64,000 nt of DNA from Struthidea cinerea (Eukaryota; Chordata; Aves; Passeriformes; Corcoracidae). A program made the position numbers and the translations under genes. The stretch covers positions 234,983-298,982 of the forward strand of contig VZTI01001772.1 of NCBI GenBank assembly GCA_013397865.1. The letters run 5' to 3'. This document shows positions 39,101 to 52,380 of this stretch, piece after piece. Below the pieces are notes generated by a model that made no database searches, was not told where the DNA came from, and was given only the letters and a program-made list of their open reading frames with translations. How positions within the stretch are numbered: position 1 is the stretch's first letter; the number at the start of each line of letters is the position of its first letter.

Positions 39101-42100
39101 CCCTCGTGCCAATTCCCCTAATTTTGGGACACTCCTAATATTGGTTTCTAATTCTTATCAAATGCAATGAGTTGCTGCTCAGACCTTTCTCCTATAATTT
39201 TCTTAGGGAATTTCATGACTCTCCTTGCCCTAGCCTGGCTGGCAATCTTACTTCTTTTAAGGTAAGTCTTTCAAGAGAAGAGGAACTAGAAACCCAACAG
39301 ATTTTTATTTTATGGATGAATTTTGCCTCTAAAATCTACAACATATGAATAAAACCTGAGCGATATTATGCTAATGCTCCAAAGTCTACTTCAGAGAGTT
39401 TTGTTTGAGTCAACTTTTATTTTTGCTCTATGAATTCCTCAACTGGAGCTTTGTGGTGTGATTTCTGAGACACATACCTCGTGAAAAAGCACTTTAATAA
39501 GAAATCCTCTAGCCTCTTAGTGATATTATTTTTCCTTTGTACCTCAGAATGGTACACTAATGTCACAAAAAACTGAAGTTCCTCCACTAACAGTTTGCAG
39601 AAATACCTCCTTTCAAAAAATTCATCCCTCTGCCAAGTAAACAACTAAGCCAAAGGCAATTACTGTTACCCCTCAACAACAATATATTAATGGATGCTGT
39701 CTTGAATGCATATATTTCAGTTTAATCCTTGAAAGTTTAATCTTTTATAATGAGATTTGGGCATCAGAACCCATGAAGCTGAGACTATACACAGACATAA
39801 GTCATTCATCACTCTGGAGATATCAAATTGAATATAGATTGGACAAAAGGGTCTTATCAACAAATTTACACTGATGAAAGCCTTTGCACAGAAGTTATTT
39901 ACTTCTGAGACAATGCTATCTCACTCATTTGGATGAGTAATTGTAAGCAGTTTCTCTGTGAAATGCTGTTATGGTTGATGTATTTCACAGACAGAAAAGT
40001 GTATTATATTTTAGTATTTCTTCTTTGTATTGTATACTCTCAAATAACTTTTCTTCATTTCCCTGTAGCTCTCATTAGCATTTCTATCTATTGTGTTTAA
40101 TTTAATACTCTAATCTCAGAAGTCCTGTTAAAAACAGTCAACATTACAAGCCTGTATTGACATAAAGAAAGGGGGTTCTTGTTAGGTTATGCTGCTCATA
40201 TTACTAGGGCAACTTTGGCTGTCAGAAGGAGACATTTCTTTGGCTAACTTTTGCCTCAGATTATATAGTGAGATGACCTTGTGGCAATATTTAGCAGCTT
40301 TTAATAATCTACTGTTTTATGAATGGAGGAAGAAAAACAAACACAAAGCGATGAAAGCTATCATCAAAAGGGTTTTCTTTCAGTCAGCTCTTAATTTAGG
40401 AATTTTTCAGAGCAACTAGCTGTAATACTATGTTTAAAAGAACACCCTCATGCATAATTTCAATTGCTTCTTAATCAATTAAATTAAATGTATTTGAAGA
40501 AAGTCAAATTTGTTTCAGCGTGTCAAAGATCAGGCCCATTCAGCATTTAGAGAAGTGAAACTTGCTTGAAATTTCCCAGCTCAGCAGAGACGTTCCACAA
40601 GTCTGTGTCTGCATCCTTATTTAAGAGTGGTCACTAAACCCCCTTGAAGGCGAATTCTTCAACTATCCTGACTGTTTAAATCCTGTGAAATGTCGATGAC
40701 CTCTTATGTGTGGGCTAGGAGAGCTGGAAGCCCTGAGAAAGCTGCACAGAGAGTCACTGCTCCTCATTGTGCCCCTTGAATTGTGTAAACCGAAACGCCA
40801 GGTTTGTCAGGGTCCTCATCACCTGTGGAGGTTGGTGCATGGGCTAACACGTCTCTTCAGCCGCTACATCCTGGTAAACTTCCTAAAGCCTTTGTAGTTC
40901 ATCAAAGGACCATCTCTTTTGCCAGTGAGTTGTAAGCCAGAAAGATTGCTCTCCTGAATCTAAAATGAATCCCACTGAAAGAATTTAATGAGGGAGGACC
41001 ACATGCACAGCTATAGCTTCAGCCAGGAACTGCCTTCCTCTTAAGTGACTAGTGAACAGCCACTTGGGTGATAGGCAGCATCGCTGCAACACTCACACTT
41101 TTCAAAACCTTTGATTTATAGAGACAGTTTACCCTGCCAAGGGCTTCTGCTCTGCTACTGCTAGCCAAATGACAAAATCAACGTTGTCAGAGGACCAAAT
41201 TTTACATAACAAACTCCCACACCACAAGAATATTAGAGTGACCATTCTAGGCTAGACCTAAGGTCTCGAATCTCAGAATAACCAAGTGGATGTCTCGTGA
41301 TAATATATTACATAACAAGGCAATTGTATGTAGTGTTTTCTCTGCTTCCCCAGACTCTGTTTTGCAGTCTATATTACATATATAGGTATATATATATACA
41401 TAGCAATATTTAATGGTTTTCTCTTTGAATAATTTGTTGAGACTTCTCAAATCCATCCTGCTAGAAGAAGTTTAAATGGTATTGGCCAGTGACAGACCAT
41501 GGATGAGCAATGTAGATGAGCAGTGTGGCAACTGCTGGCCTGTAGCTACAATGAGGGTCCCCAGTGCAGGGACCTACAGACAGCTCTGGGAATGTGGTGG
41601 GACTGTGCTCTGGACAGTGGCAAGTTTCTGTGAACAGGGGAAACTGTCAGAAACATTTTGGTATTCTGAACTCAGAACACAATATTCGGTATTGTGGAAT
41701 TAAACTTGTGTGAAACTTTAATCTCCCATGGACTTCAACGAATTTCCTTTTTGCTTATGCAAAGAATGATAGCAGTCCATGGCTGTAAGGACCATTCAGT
41801 CAGAAGGCAGCCTATATTCACCCTTGGCATAAATATCACCTGCTTCCCTCTGTAAAGGATTCTTTCATAGATCTGTTTGGAGAAGATATCTGTGGATTTG
41901 GAGAAGATTCCCACTGTTGATACCCAGCAGCAGGAAAACACAGACTCCAGAAAGTGCCTTTTTTCTGGACCAGGAAGATTTAACTCAGTTTTTGTTGGTT
42001 GTGATAACAAAAGAAACCTGAAGCCCAACAAAGAATTTATAGTGCTTTAGAGCCCTTAAATCCTTCATGTATTGAATATGTGCAATATTACATAAAGTGT

Positions 42101-45100
42101 GACAACTTTTTATGTTAAGTTTTAAATTACATTTTCTTATTACTACTTCACAGTTTCTAATTTATGAGAATAGATCCTCAACACTGCTTAATCACTGCTA
42201 GTAATTTAGTGCCATTTCCCACTGCTTTCCACTAGCAAAAAGTGGAATAGCAAGATTTTTCCATAGCCTCTAAGTATACATGTTCCATAATCTTCACCGT
42301 TTGCCACGGATTGCTGTTGCCTGCTTGTGATGTGAGGATGAGATCTGCATTCTCGGTGAAAGACAACAAGGTAAGAGTTCAGCAGTGTAGGCAAGTAAAA
42401 GAGAATTTTTCTTTTCCCATAAAACTGTTCTCATTTTAAGAATGTCTTGATGAAAAACATGTTCATTAGATAAACCCTCTTCTCCATTTTAAACAACTTT
42501 GAACATAACTTGAAGCCACTGCCAAGAAATTCCAACTCACTTTACATGCATGTTTAAAATAACATTATATAGTAAAGCAGAAAGTGAAATCCATCTACTC
42601 ATGTCTTTAGTATGAGTTAATCAAAGCCATCTCTAATATCCTATTCAGCAAGAAATGATGTTGTAACCACACCAATGTCCATTCCTTGGCTCATTATTGA
42701 GTGTGTGGTGTGGTTTAATGTCCCTGGAGAGGCAAATGCAGCATGCATCAGTGTTCTATAACATCTCTGGTTACTTTTTACCAATATATTTAGTTCTGAA
42801 AGAATTTTTTTTCTCTCCATAATTACCATTTTCCAGGATCCTATCTGATCACAACATAAGCACATTCATCCCTGAGATACATTTCTGCAGTGTTAAAAAA
42901 ACCCAGAGGAAGGACACTACATTTGTATTTTTGAATGTATACTGAGAATATTTTTCTCCACAGTGACATTTGTTCTTTTCAAATTAATGTTTAAGAAGTA
43001 ATTATTTTAGTATAATTACTAAAAGCAAGCAAACAAACCCTTGAAAAACTAAATTGGGGTATACTTGTGTTGTTAATTAGCCACTTGGCAGCCATCAGAA
43101 AACATCATTTTTATTTCTGTAAACAATGACTGGTATTTTAGGAGGCAACTGAGTATCCTAGTGATGAAATGGATGAACAGATACTAAAGCACAAATGTGT
43201 TTTCTGAAGTGTAATAAAATATAAAGTTTCAAAGAAACAGAATAATCAGTTGGTTAGTTACAATACATTGCCCTCCAATTTCCATTATTTATTATTTCTT
43301 TTATTTATTGTACACATATCTCAGGTGTATTTGCAATTAAATATTTTAGAAATTTCAACAAGAGTTTGAGAGAAACATCTCTACTTTTCTTTCCATCTAC
43401 TTTGTATAGTCCTGTTTTCTAAATCAATGTCGTATGCTTCATCAACTGCATAGTCAGATTTACTACCTGAATTCAGCTTTATAAGGGAACAAAGAACACT
43501 CAAATCAATATCAGAATCAGGAACAGAATCCCAGGTACAGACATATGCACATGAGAATATTCATTGTGTAAGCAACTGCTATGTCTTAGACATGTCCTTA
43601 ACATTACTTAAAAGTTTTAAATCACTTTAAGTCAAATGAGAGAATCTATTAAAGGAAGAAGAAATAAATCCTTAATAGTATGGCATAAACTATGTGCGAT
43701 ATGTACATTTGCAGTACAATCCACTCACTTTCAGTGGTCTTTTTTGATTTTAATAAAAAGACACTCATTAAAATTGCTTGAAGTTTTATAGTGAAAATTG
43801 CCAGTATAGTCAGTTATACAGTCATAAAAGTGAAGTCGGGGATTGTACTTTTGTGCTTTCCTTCTTTCAACTTATTTAAGAGGAGAACAAACATTCCTCA
43901 CTGGTTTGACCAGTCCAAGCTTCAGTACAGTGAGAACATTACGCTTTAATCCTTTAATATTCTGGTCATTACAGGCAGCTTAATTTTTGAGTAAAAATCT
44001 CTACGTGCTTAAGAAATATCGCAAATTTGAAAAAGTGATGAAAAATGCAAATTAACAAAATAAGCCCAAATATAATTATATCACAATTGCCTCTTAATTG
44101 TTACTGAGCAGGTCCAGAGCATGAAAGCTCATTCTTCTACTCCCAGCTTTTCTGTTTTTTACACATACCATGATTGCAAGTTCCACTGCTTATTGAACCA
44201 TTTATTAATCTCTTAGTATCAATATTCACCTTGTATCAGAACAAATGTTGCCTTAAAGCAAACTATTTTTATTTCGCTTTTAGTTTATATAGATATGCTA
44301 ATCAATATGTTAATTCAATGTCATTGGTCTTCTGTCAAACATTAGCAGGCTGGAATGAAACAGCTAAACTAGTTTTCTGGAAGACTCTTCAGGTTACCTT
44401 ACAGTGGCATGAAGAACTATGTCTCTCTAATGTGCCATTCAAAAGCAGAACAGAGGCTCATGCAGACTGCAGTTCTTCTTTTCATATCAGAGAAGTCCTT
44501 AGCAGGCAATTCTAAAGCACGTGTTGGACAGCTGGCTTATAACACAAATAAAAATCCTCAGTCAAGCAAAGAAAAGCAGGACAGAAAATACAGAAGGGAT
44601 TTTGAAACTGCAGCCATTGTTTTTGAGTGGTGAGGTGCAGCTAAGTGGAAGGAGTGAAATTGGTTTTCATTTCTTTGTCTCTTGACATATGTACAAGATA
44701 TTTGTCAGATTCTTGGCTCTTACCATGAAGCAGGTAGTCCAGAGACTTAATCAAATGTATTCCATTGTGTGATGCTTCATTAAGCTCCTGATGCAAGCAA
44801 AACCATGTTCTGTATTGAAAGCAGTTTTCCTGAGAGTGCTATCATTTAGAAGAGGAGATACATGGGAGGGTTCGAGAGAAAACTCCTGACTAGTGGGGCC
44901 TCAGAAAGCTGAACAGTCCTGGGTGCTGAGGGATAGGTCTGGGACTGTGTAGCTGTGGACAGATAGTGCAGAGTGCTGGGGCCTGTATAGTGAATTCAAT
45001 ATCCCTCTTAAATTTAAAATATCAAGGTTTCACAACTTTTATTTTTGTTTCGCATTGAAACATGAGTGAACTGGCTGAAAAGGAATGAATGACACTAATC

Positions 45101-48100
45101 TACTCCATGCTAATAGCCGCATGTTTTCCCTAGGACTGATACTCGGGGATGAAATGAAGACCAGCATTCTTGCTGTAAAGCTACAAAGATCCTAGCAGCC
45201 AAGGAGATTGAGGAGCGTCACAGAGGGAAGGAGAAGTAATCCATAAGCTTTCTTGCTTTGAGAAGTGTGAATACCCTGGAATCCTCATACAGGAAAAAAA
45301 CCCTTTGAAGGTGGAACATCAGTGAAGGAGTCAGAGGAGGGAAAAGGCTGTTTAAAGCAAGAGAGTCTGTTTCCTAACCTGTCTGGGTTTAAGAGAAGTT
45401 CCTACATGGAACAGACTAATCAATTTATCAGCTTCTAAGAGGAAATGCCCCTGGAAAGGAATCACCTCCATGGTATGGCATTTTGTGAAGAGTAGTGACA
45501 CACGGTATCTTCTATGAATACTTCATACTGAGCATACAAAACAAAATAGCAGTTGTCTGAAATGGTTAAAGTGTTCTGTGGAAAAAAACATTGAAAAACA
45601 AATCTGATCCATTGGAGCCTATTATAACACCCATATCCTCACAGAACAGAACAGATTTGCACTCTCACTGCCATCTGGAATGGAATTATGTTAGCAGTCT
45701 CTAAAAAATACAAATTAACTATTTCCTGCATTTCTATAGTGCGATGCTTTCTTTTTCTGTTCATGCCTCCTGTTTGGTTAATCATGACAACTTTAAAGTC
45801 ATTGTGTGACTTTAATGTCGCATTTGCTTACTGTTCAGATCAGAAAGAGATGTCTGTGGAAGAGATACATGAAACATGAAAGATAATTTAAAATGAGTCT
45901 CTCTGCCATTAAGTCAATGGCCTTTATTAAGACATAACTGTAACAGATGCTGCTTAAACTAGCTAGATTATATAGTCTTACAACTAAAATGAACATCAGG
46001 TATCCATGATCAGTCTTTTACAGGTGTTTAAAATAACATATTTGACATGCCAATTCGAAAAAAAACCAGTTAAAATTTAAGAATATCTTTTTTACCGGAG
46101 GAAGAGAGCCCACCACAGATCATGTATTTGCTCAAATTGGTTATTACAATTACTGTTCTGTTTTAAAGCAGACCTGCAGTTGATTTGCAAATAAAAAACC
46201 TGAGTTTTTCTCTTTCTTGACTATCTGCTATTTACAAGAAATTGTGGAGTAGTTTCGCATAAATAAACTTCAGACTGAAGGCTGTTTGTGAAATGTTCAC
46301 TTCAATGATTCAGTAATTGTGGTTCATGTTTTGTAGCTAATCACTCAAAGCACCTGGCATTATTCCCCTTCTGGAGAGGAAGACATAAAATGGGGGATGT
46401 ATAACTTGCTTTCTGAATTGATGGAAGAAATGGAACTAACATTTATGAAAACATCAAGTTTTGTACACTTTTTAAGATTATCTGATGTCTGATACAGTCG
46501 TAGGACACCAGTGAGGCTGAAGAAATAGGATCATAACTATTTAACCATTTGTCCCAAAAAATCCAGAGACATGTTTTACTCTGGACAGTCTTAAAATCTG
46601 CATTAGTGAATTCTTCTCATTCCTTAAGGCTTGCAGATTTTTATCTGGTTTATCCCATGAATGTCTCCATCTGGAAGACACGAGCTACATGGAACTGGAG
46701 TTAAAGACATCCTGTAAGATATCCAAAATAATTATGTCCACATTAATTCCACCAAAGTTTGTGCATTTAATTCTTGGAATTACTTGCACTGAGGAAGGAC
46801 TCAGAGAGCTGAAGAAGGATTTTTATTTCAGTGAGCAAAACAAGAAAATAAAATTAATTATTATTTCCAGTTCAATAAATCTTCCCAGAAAGGACCATCA
46901 TCGTCTTCCCAGAAAGAACCATAGCTCTCCAGCTGCAGCCTGAATAGATTGATTCAAAGCAGTTCTGACTGGCTTCAGAGTGAAGAGCTTTTCTTAAATC
47001 TGTGTGTTGAATGGTTAGACAATAAACTTGTTGGTGCCAAAAACGGCTGCAGAGGAATGATTCGTCTCTCCATGACTTTGAGTTCTAAGATGTAAGTGTT
47101 TAAACCAGAGCTAGTCACTCAAAAGGTCTCTTCAGCCAATGGAGAATAACAGACAACTCGATTCTAGACATCCTATTTTAGATTAAATCACTACAAGTAG
47201 TCATTAAGATGAGCTGTGTCAGTGTAAGGTTTTCTACACTGTGCTTATCTAGGGTTAGGTTAGATGATTCTCATTCCTGGATATAATATTGTTCACCCAT
47301 ACTGGGAGTCCTGATGTGAGTTTTAAGGCAGCAGATTAGACCCTCACCTTTTTCAGGGTTTTTCATCAGTACTATATAGCTACCTCAGGCATATCAACTC
47401 CCTGCAGGCTTCAGTGCCAAAATAACACTTTGTTCTAAGTTATTAAGAACAGATTTGGGATATTATTCCCAAGTAAGATTTAGTCATCTTACTCTACAAA
47501 GATCATCTCTTCAGATTTATATTGTTTTCAGGTTGCAGGTGAATGAATTGTTTATGTAGAACATTATACACTATGGGTTTTGCAGAATTCTCTAGATGTC
47601 TTTCATGAGGAGCTCAAAGGACTGATCCCACTCTGTAGATACCATAATTAAATGTTAGTTTTGTCTTACATCAGAAGGAACAGGACTCGTGTGTTAATAA
47701 ATGTGTTGTCATTGTGCTGGCAGGTATGCATTGCTAATGCAGAAATAACAAGTCAAATTCTAACCAGATGACCTGGTGGAGCACTGCAGTTTAACCTCTT
47801 TCTCACATCTCATGTCAGTCATAGACTAATGTACTCACACTCCAGAGCAAAACATCCAAACAGCGTTTCAGTCAGGGAGCCTGCAATGGCAGGAAAGAAA
47901 TACAGTCTGGCAAAGCTTTTGTTTCTAATCGCGAAAGCGAGTACTGGTGTGCTATCCATGGCCAGCAGCATTGTTTACAGGCTTGGTTGCTGTGGTGATA
48001 GCATCATATGAGTACTGCGATGGGGACTGAATCCTTCCGGCAGCAGAAGTGGTTTTCAAGCAGCCTTTAATTGCTTGTTTACAAAATACTCCATAGTTTT

Positions 48101-48195
48101 CTGAGCACACAGCCCAACAAAATAGGAATAGACTTGCAGAAAGTCTCCAGTATTGCCTTTCTGTGTGGAGGAGAGAAACTAATTCCAAATTAGAC
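36176..48195. other. 12 kb of unrecognised, mostly AT-rich DNA
   Basis: No gene, RNA gene or named repeat was recognised. The part at 36500-37000 is GC-richer, with overlapping frames of 144 and 117 codons that resemble no family. An 18-20-base T run lies near 38312-38330 and a short TA-rich run near 41377-41400. A 19-bp unit is doubled with 24-bp spacing at 46880-46922. This is the longest part of the window without recognisable transposons. Confidence 0.5.
46880..46922. repeat. 19-bp unit doubled, period 24
   Basis: 'tcttcccagaaaggaccat' at 46880 recurs at 46904 with one mismatch. It is probably a small local duplication. Confidence 0.85.
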
Positions 48196-48324
48196 AAAAG
48201 GGAAGGGAAGGGAAGGGAAGGGAAGGGGAAGAGGAAGGGGAAGGGGAAGGAGAAAGGGTAGAGGAGAGAGGAGAGAGGAAGAAAGGAGAGGAGAGGAGAG
48301 GAGAGGAGAGGAGAGGAGAAAAAA
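48196..48324. repeat. 129-bp purine tract, (GGGAA)n and (GGAGA)n
   Basis: The plus strand is all A and G except one T near 48259. Five GGGAA units stand at 48200-48224, and about seven GGAGA units fill 48285-48320. Such tracts can form triplex (H-) DNA and often stall sequencing. The open frames through it (137 and 92 codons, minus) are products of the repeat. Confidence 0.95.
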
Positions 48325-48596
48325 TCCTGCTTTTCTTCCTTTCCCATCTCCCTGAACAGCAGCACCTCCCTCTTGCCAATATCTCCTCCTTGCTGCCTGA
48401 CTCCTCCAATTCCCCTGTGCGGGTCCCGAGATCTCTGGGATGGGAAGCCAGAGGCATCTCCCTAATCCAGGCTTCTGTTTGACCTCAGGCTACCAGGGAA
48501 TTCCTGCTGGCAGGAATGATTTTCACTGGGGAAAATGCAGTCTGGTCAGACTCCATGCATGCTGATGCAGGGCTGCAGGAAGGTCTGATTTCCCAG

Positions 48597-48597
48597 N
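48597..48597. other. Single ambiguous base (N)
   Basis: One N stands in otherwise unique sequence. No duplication is visible around it, unlike the N at 56205. Confidence 0.98.
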
Positions 48598-51500
48598 CAG
48601 CTCAATCAGATGGTCACTGGCACGTCTGCAACTCACCCACAGATGCACAAGTGGGAGCTGGACTTGTCTCTCCACTGCCAGGCCTCAGAGCAGCCCTGAG
48701 ATGCTGTATGAGAGGGTCCTCTACAAGTCACAGACCTGCAGCCCCTTTTTCTTGAGCCATGGTTTGGTGTGAGTTCAAAAATGTCAAGAAGCGTCAACAC
48801 ACTCATTGAGTCAGCAACTGAGGTCCAGCAGCAAGGGTATCTTCCCCAGTATGCTATCATTGTCTCTGCCTCAGATCTGGGCGGTAGCTCTGAAACCTCT
48901 CTGCAGCATCTAGAAGGGATATAAACCTTCCTGCTAGGCATCCTGCTAGTCAGTCTAATCCGTGGATTGAAGCCACTTGCAGCAGTTCAGTACTGCTGCT
49001 CCTCCAAAGACATTTTGAGCACCAGTGCTGGCCATTGCTAGCCTCCTCCTTGGAAAGACAGGATTATGCGTGTCATTTTTATATGGCTTGAATAAGCATA
49101 GGAGATGTATTTTGTATGCTATGATCCCTGCCCTTAAATTGGTTTCTGGAGTTGAGGAATGGAACCAATAAATAAAGCTAATTGCCACTCTTTTGTGGTG
49201 TCCCTGTCCTTTCTGTCTGGATTGCACTGCAGTAAGCTCATGTCAGAAACAACCAGCTGGTTCAGCAATATAGTAATCTGTTTTACTCTCATCCCCTTAT
49301 CATAATGCATATCACCAGCACTTCTCAGGTATCTACCACTTAGCTTTTACCCTGGTAAAATTTGTCCCAAGTGTGCAGTAACAAAATATTCTTTCTACAA
49401 TGTTTTTCAGGAGCCTTTCAGTGCCTGTTCTATGTGTGCTGGAGCAGGAATGGAGGAGGTGAACCTGGCAGAGGTTTAACATGTTTCTGCAGTGCTATGT
49501 GCGTTCAGCTGTTTTGTGTTTTAAACAAATGCTTCAGGTCTTCTTATTTCAAAAAGGGAAAAAAAGAGACTTTTTAAATTGTGAAGGATTAATAACTATT
49601 CAGTTTCCAAAGGGAATGCATATACCCAGCTACAGTGCTATTTCTCTCACTCAAAACCAGATCTTATCCAGATGTATCAAAATTTCCAGGTGTTTGAGTT
49701 TACATACCTAACATGGTAAACCAGAATCCGACATGATTAAATGTCTAAGGCTTGACCAGGGTACAGGATGAAGTGAAATTCAAAACTGTTAGCTTCCATG
49801 GGAGTTGTTGCATGCTGGATAATTGGAAACATTTAGTACCTGAACCTGGATTTCATATTCTGGACTTGTCTTATCTCTTCTATATTTTCTGACTTTTTTG
49901 TCTCCCTTAGCATAGTCTTAAACTACACGTCAGTCTTTTAAGATTTTATTTTTTCTTTCAATTATTGCTACCATTAGCCAACTATAATGTATTTTCATCT
50001 TGCCTGCCTTACCGAGGTTCTTAAATGTCTTTGCTAAAATCTTCCCTTTAATGAGCAGATTATATTTTACCTTGCTAATTGGACACCTCTACATGGGAAG
50101 GTTATTAAGTGTCCAGAAAAAGAAAGCACATTGCACTGTCTAGAATTGAATTTGCAAATAATTATCACTCAACACATTCAAATTCTAGAATATTTGTTCC
50201 CTGGGCTAGTTCAGTGGAATTGAATACATCGTCCCAGCTACAAGTAGCCTAGTGGGGTGTCTTCCACAATTTTAGGGGGCTGGCTGGGAAAAATGAGAAA
50301 TAGGCAAGCTGGAGATGGAGCTCTGATGTGCAGAGCAGCTCCTTCTGCCTGCATGACTTGTGGGGCTGCATTTCACTGGGCTTATTTAATGACCACTTGA
50401 TTTTGTCTCGCAGACTGGGCTTGGATTGCAGGATGCCATGCCAAAAGCTGTGGTTTTCTGCTTTCCATAGAGCATCTTCTGCTTCTGAAACAGGCAATTT
50501 TGCAACTTTCCTGTTATTACACCTGCACTGTGTTTTCTTGCTTATTACTCATATTACTGTACCACAGGTGACATAATTCTAGCATGAATTCTCTGAAGGA
50601 ACATGTCTCCCTGGCAAATGTAGCTCTGATCTGAGATGTGAAAATGCAGGTGAGAAAAGCACATTTGATCTTCAGAAGCTGAAAAGATAATGTGAACGGA
50701 AGCCTACCATGAATAAGTGAAACTGTCTCTACCCACCAGCTGGAAACAGGCCTGCAGTTTGTGATGATGGTTGTGATAGGAAATGTAAGCAATGGTTACT
50801 GAAATACTGAAGTGTCATTGGAAAGTGACATTCTTAATACAGAAAGGTACTGAATAAATTACACCTATCAGTTTTGCATTGAATATTTTGCTTACTCTAG
50901 TTTTGAATTCTAAGTACATTAAAGAATTGATAGTGAAATGCACTAGCTCTGAACCAGACTGAAATCCTGGATATAGGTGAGCACAAGAGCTTTTCCTTTC
51001 CCTTTTTTAAATTTGGCTTGTGTATTGTCACATCTGCTGGACAGCTGATGGGAGCATTTGCAGCATAATGCAGCCTCTGTGTTGTAGCGCTGGCCAGTGG
51101 CATTTTGTTAGCTCAGCCTGCCAGTAATTCCACTGTGATGCTTGGCACAAACAAACTGGATTAATCTCCATATTGAAGGAGGGAGTCTGTGTAACAGAGG
51201 CCATAATTTGGATGTCAGTTTTGGTCCCTTTTGTGGCCAAACCACACATCCAACTTTCACACAACAAAGCCTCTTATAAGAGAGTGTTGGCTGGGAAGTG
51301 GGCCAAATTCATCTTCTTGTAATTCCATGACATCAGGAGACTCACCATGGGGAACATGTCACATTATTCCTACAATTAGTCCCTATGAAGGCCTTTTTGG
51401 ACAAGCTTTTCTCCTTTACACTCTCAATTTGAATACAGGGTTTGTTTTTGTGCTACACATTTGGGTGGAAGGGTGTTTAGGAAAAGGCTGTGTTTTGACT

Positions 51501-52352
51501 TAGAGCAATGCTTGCACAGTGGGATCAGGCCTCTTGGGTGGGTTTGCAGTACCAGTTCTATGAACTGTCTAAACTCAGGGGACAGGTATTTTCTCAGAAT
51601 GTATTCCTTCTTTATTTGTTACTGAAGTCTAGTTTCTGAGTGATAGAAATAGCTGTGTTAATGACAAGTCAGTTTTGACCAACTGCAAGCACACAGCTTC
51701 TAGTAATTTGGAAAACTATAGCTGTCTTGGTTCCTACTCAAGGCCATCCTTTTATCTGGGGAAGAAACACCATATGCACTCCTTTTGACTTGGATTTTGT
51801 TTCCAGTACAGGAAAACAGAACACAGGTTTGTGGGGTAGGTTTGTCTACATTTTGACAGTGAAAGGCTGTGATTGGCAATTCTTCCGCCTGTTTTTTTGG
51901 TAGTTCCTGCCAGGAAGAGAAGATGGGAGAATCTAACGAGGACTGACAGCAGAAATAAAAAATAGCGGCATCTGTAAATAGATTAAATCTGATCTTACTC
52001 TTTTAACTTGGTGTTTACGTCTCACAAAGAGGTGGAGTTTTTTCCATGTTGATCTACAGAAGAACAATGCAGATAAGAAGGCATGTGCTTACACACGGTT
52101 CAGGGCAGAGCTGTGTATGATACACAGGGCTGAACAGTAGGATGAGGTAGGAATTATTAGTAAGCGATCTAATTTGTGGTATGGACCTATGATGCATGCC
52201 AGTTAATGAGCTGAAAAGAATTTCTCCCTCTGCGGTAAACCATATGTTCTTCACTTCTTATGAGAAGATATGAGGACTAAAACACACAAGGTCAGTCTCA
52301 AAAAGACACTGGTAAATCTCAGCTGAAGAATGTCAACTTCTTATTTTAAAAT

Positions 52353-52380
52353 AAAATTAATTTAAATTTAAATTAATTTT
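52353..52380. repeat. Perfect 28-bp AT palindrome
   Basis: The 14-bp half 'aaaattaatttaaa' is followed at once by its exact reverse complement. The next base on each side does not pair. All bases are A or T, so it could extrude as a cruciform, but chance in AT-rich DNA is a fair explanation. Confidence 0.9.

Noticed and set aside
47952..48457. 137- and 92-codon minus frames
   Set aside because: They are produced by the purine tract at 48196-48324.
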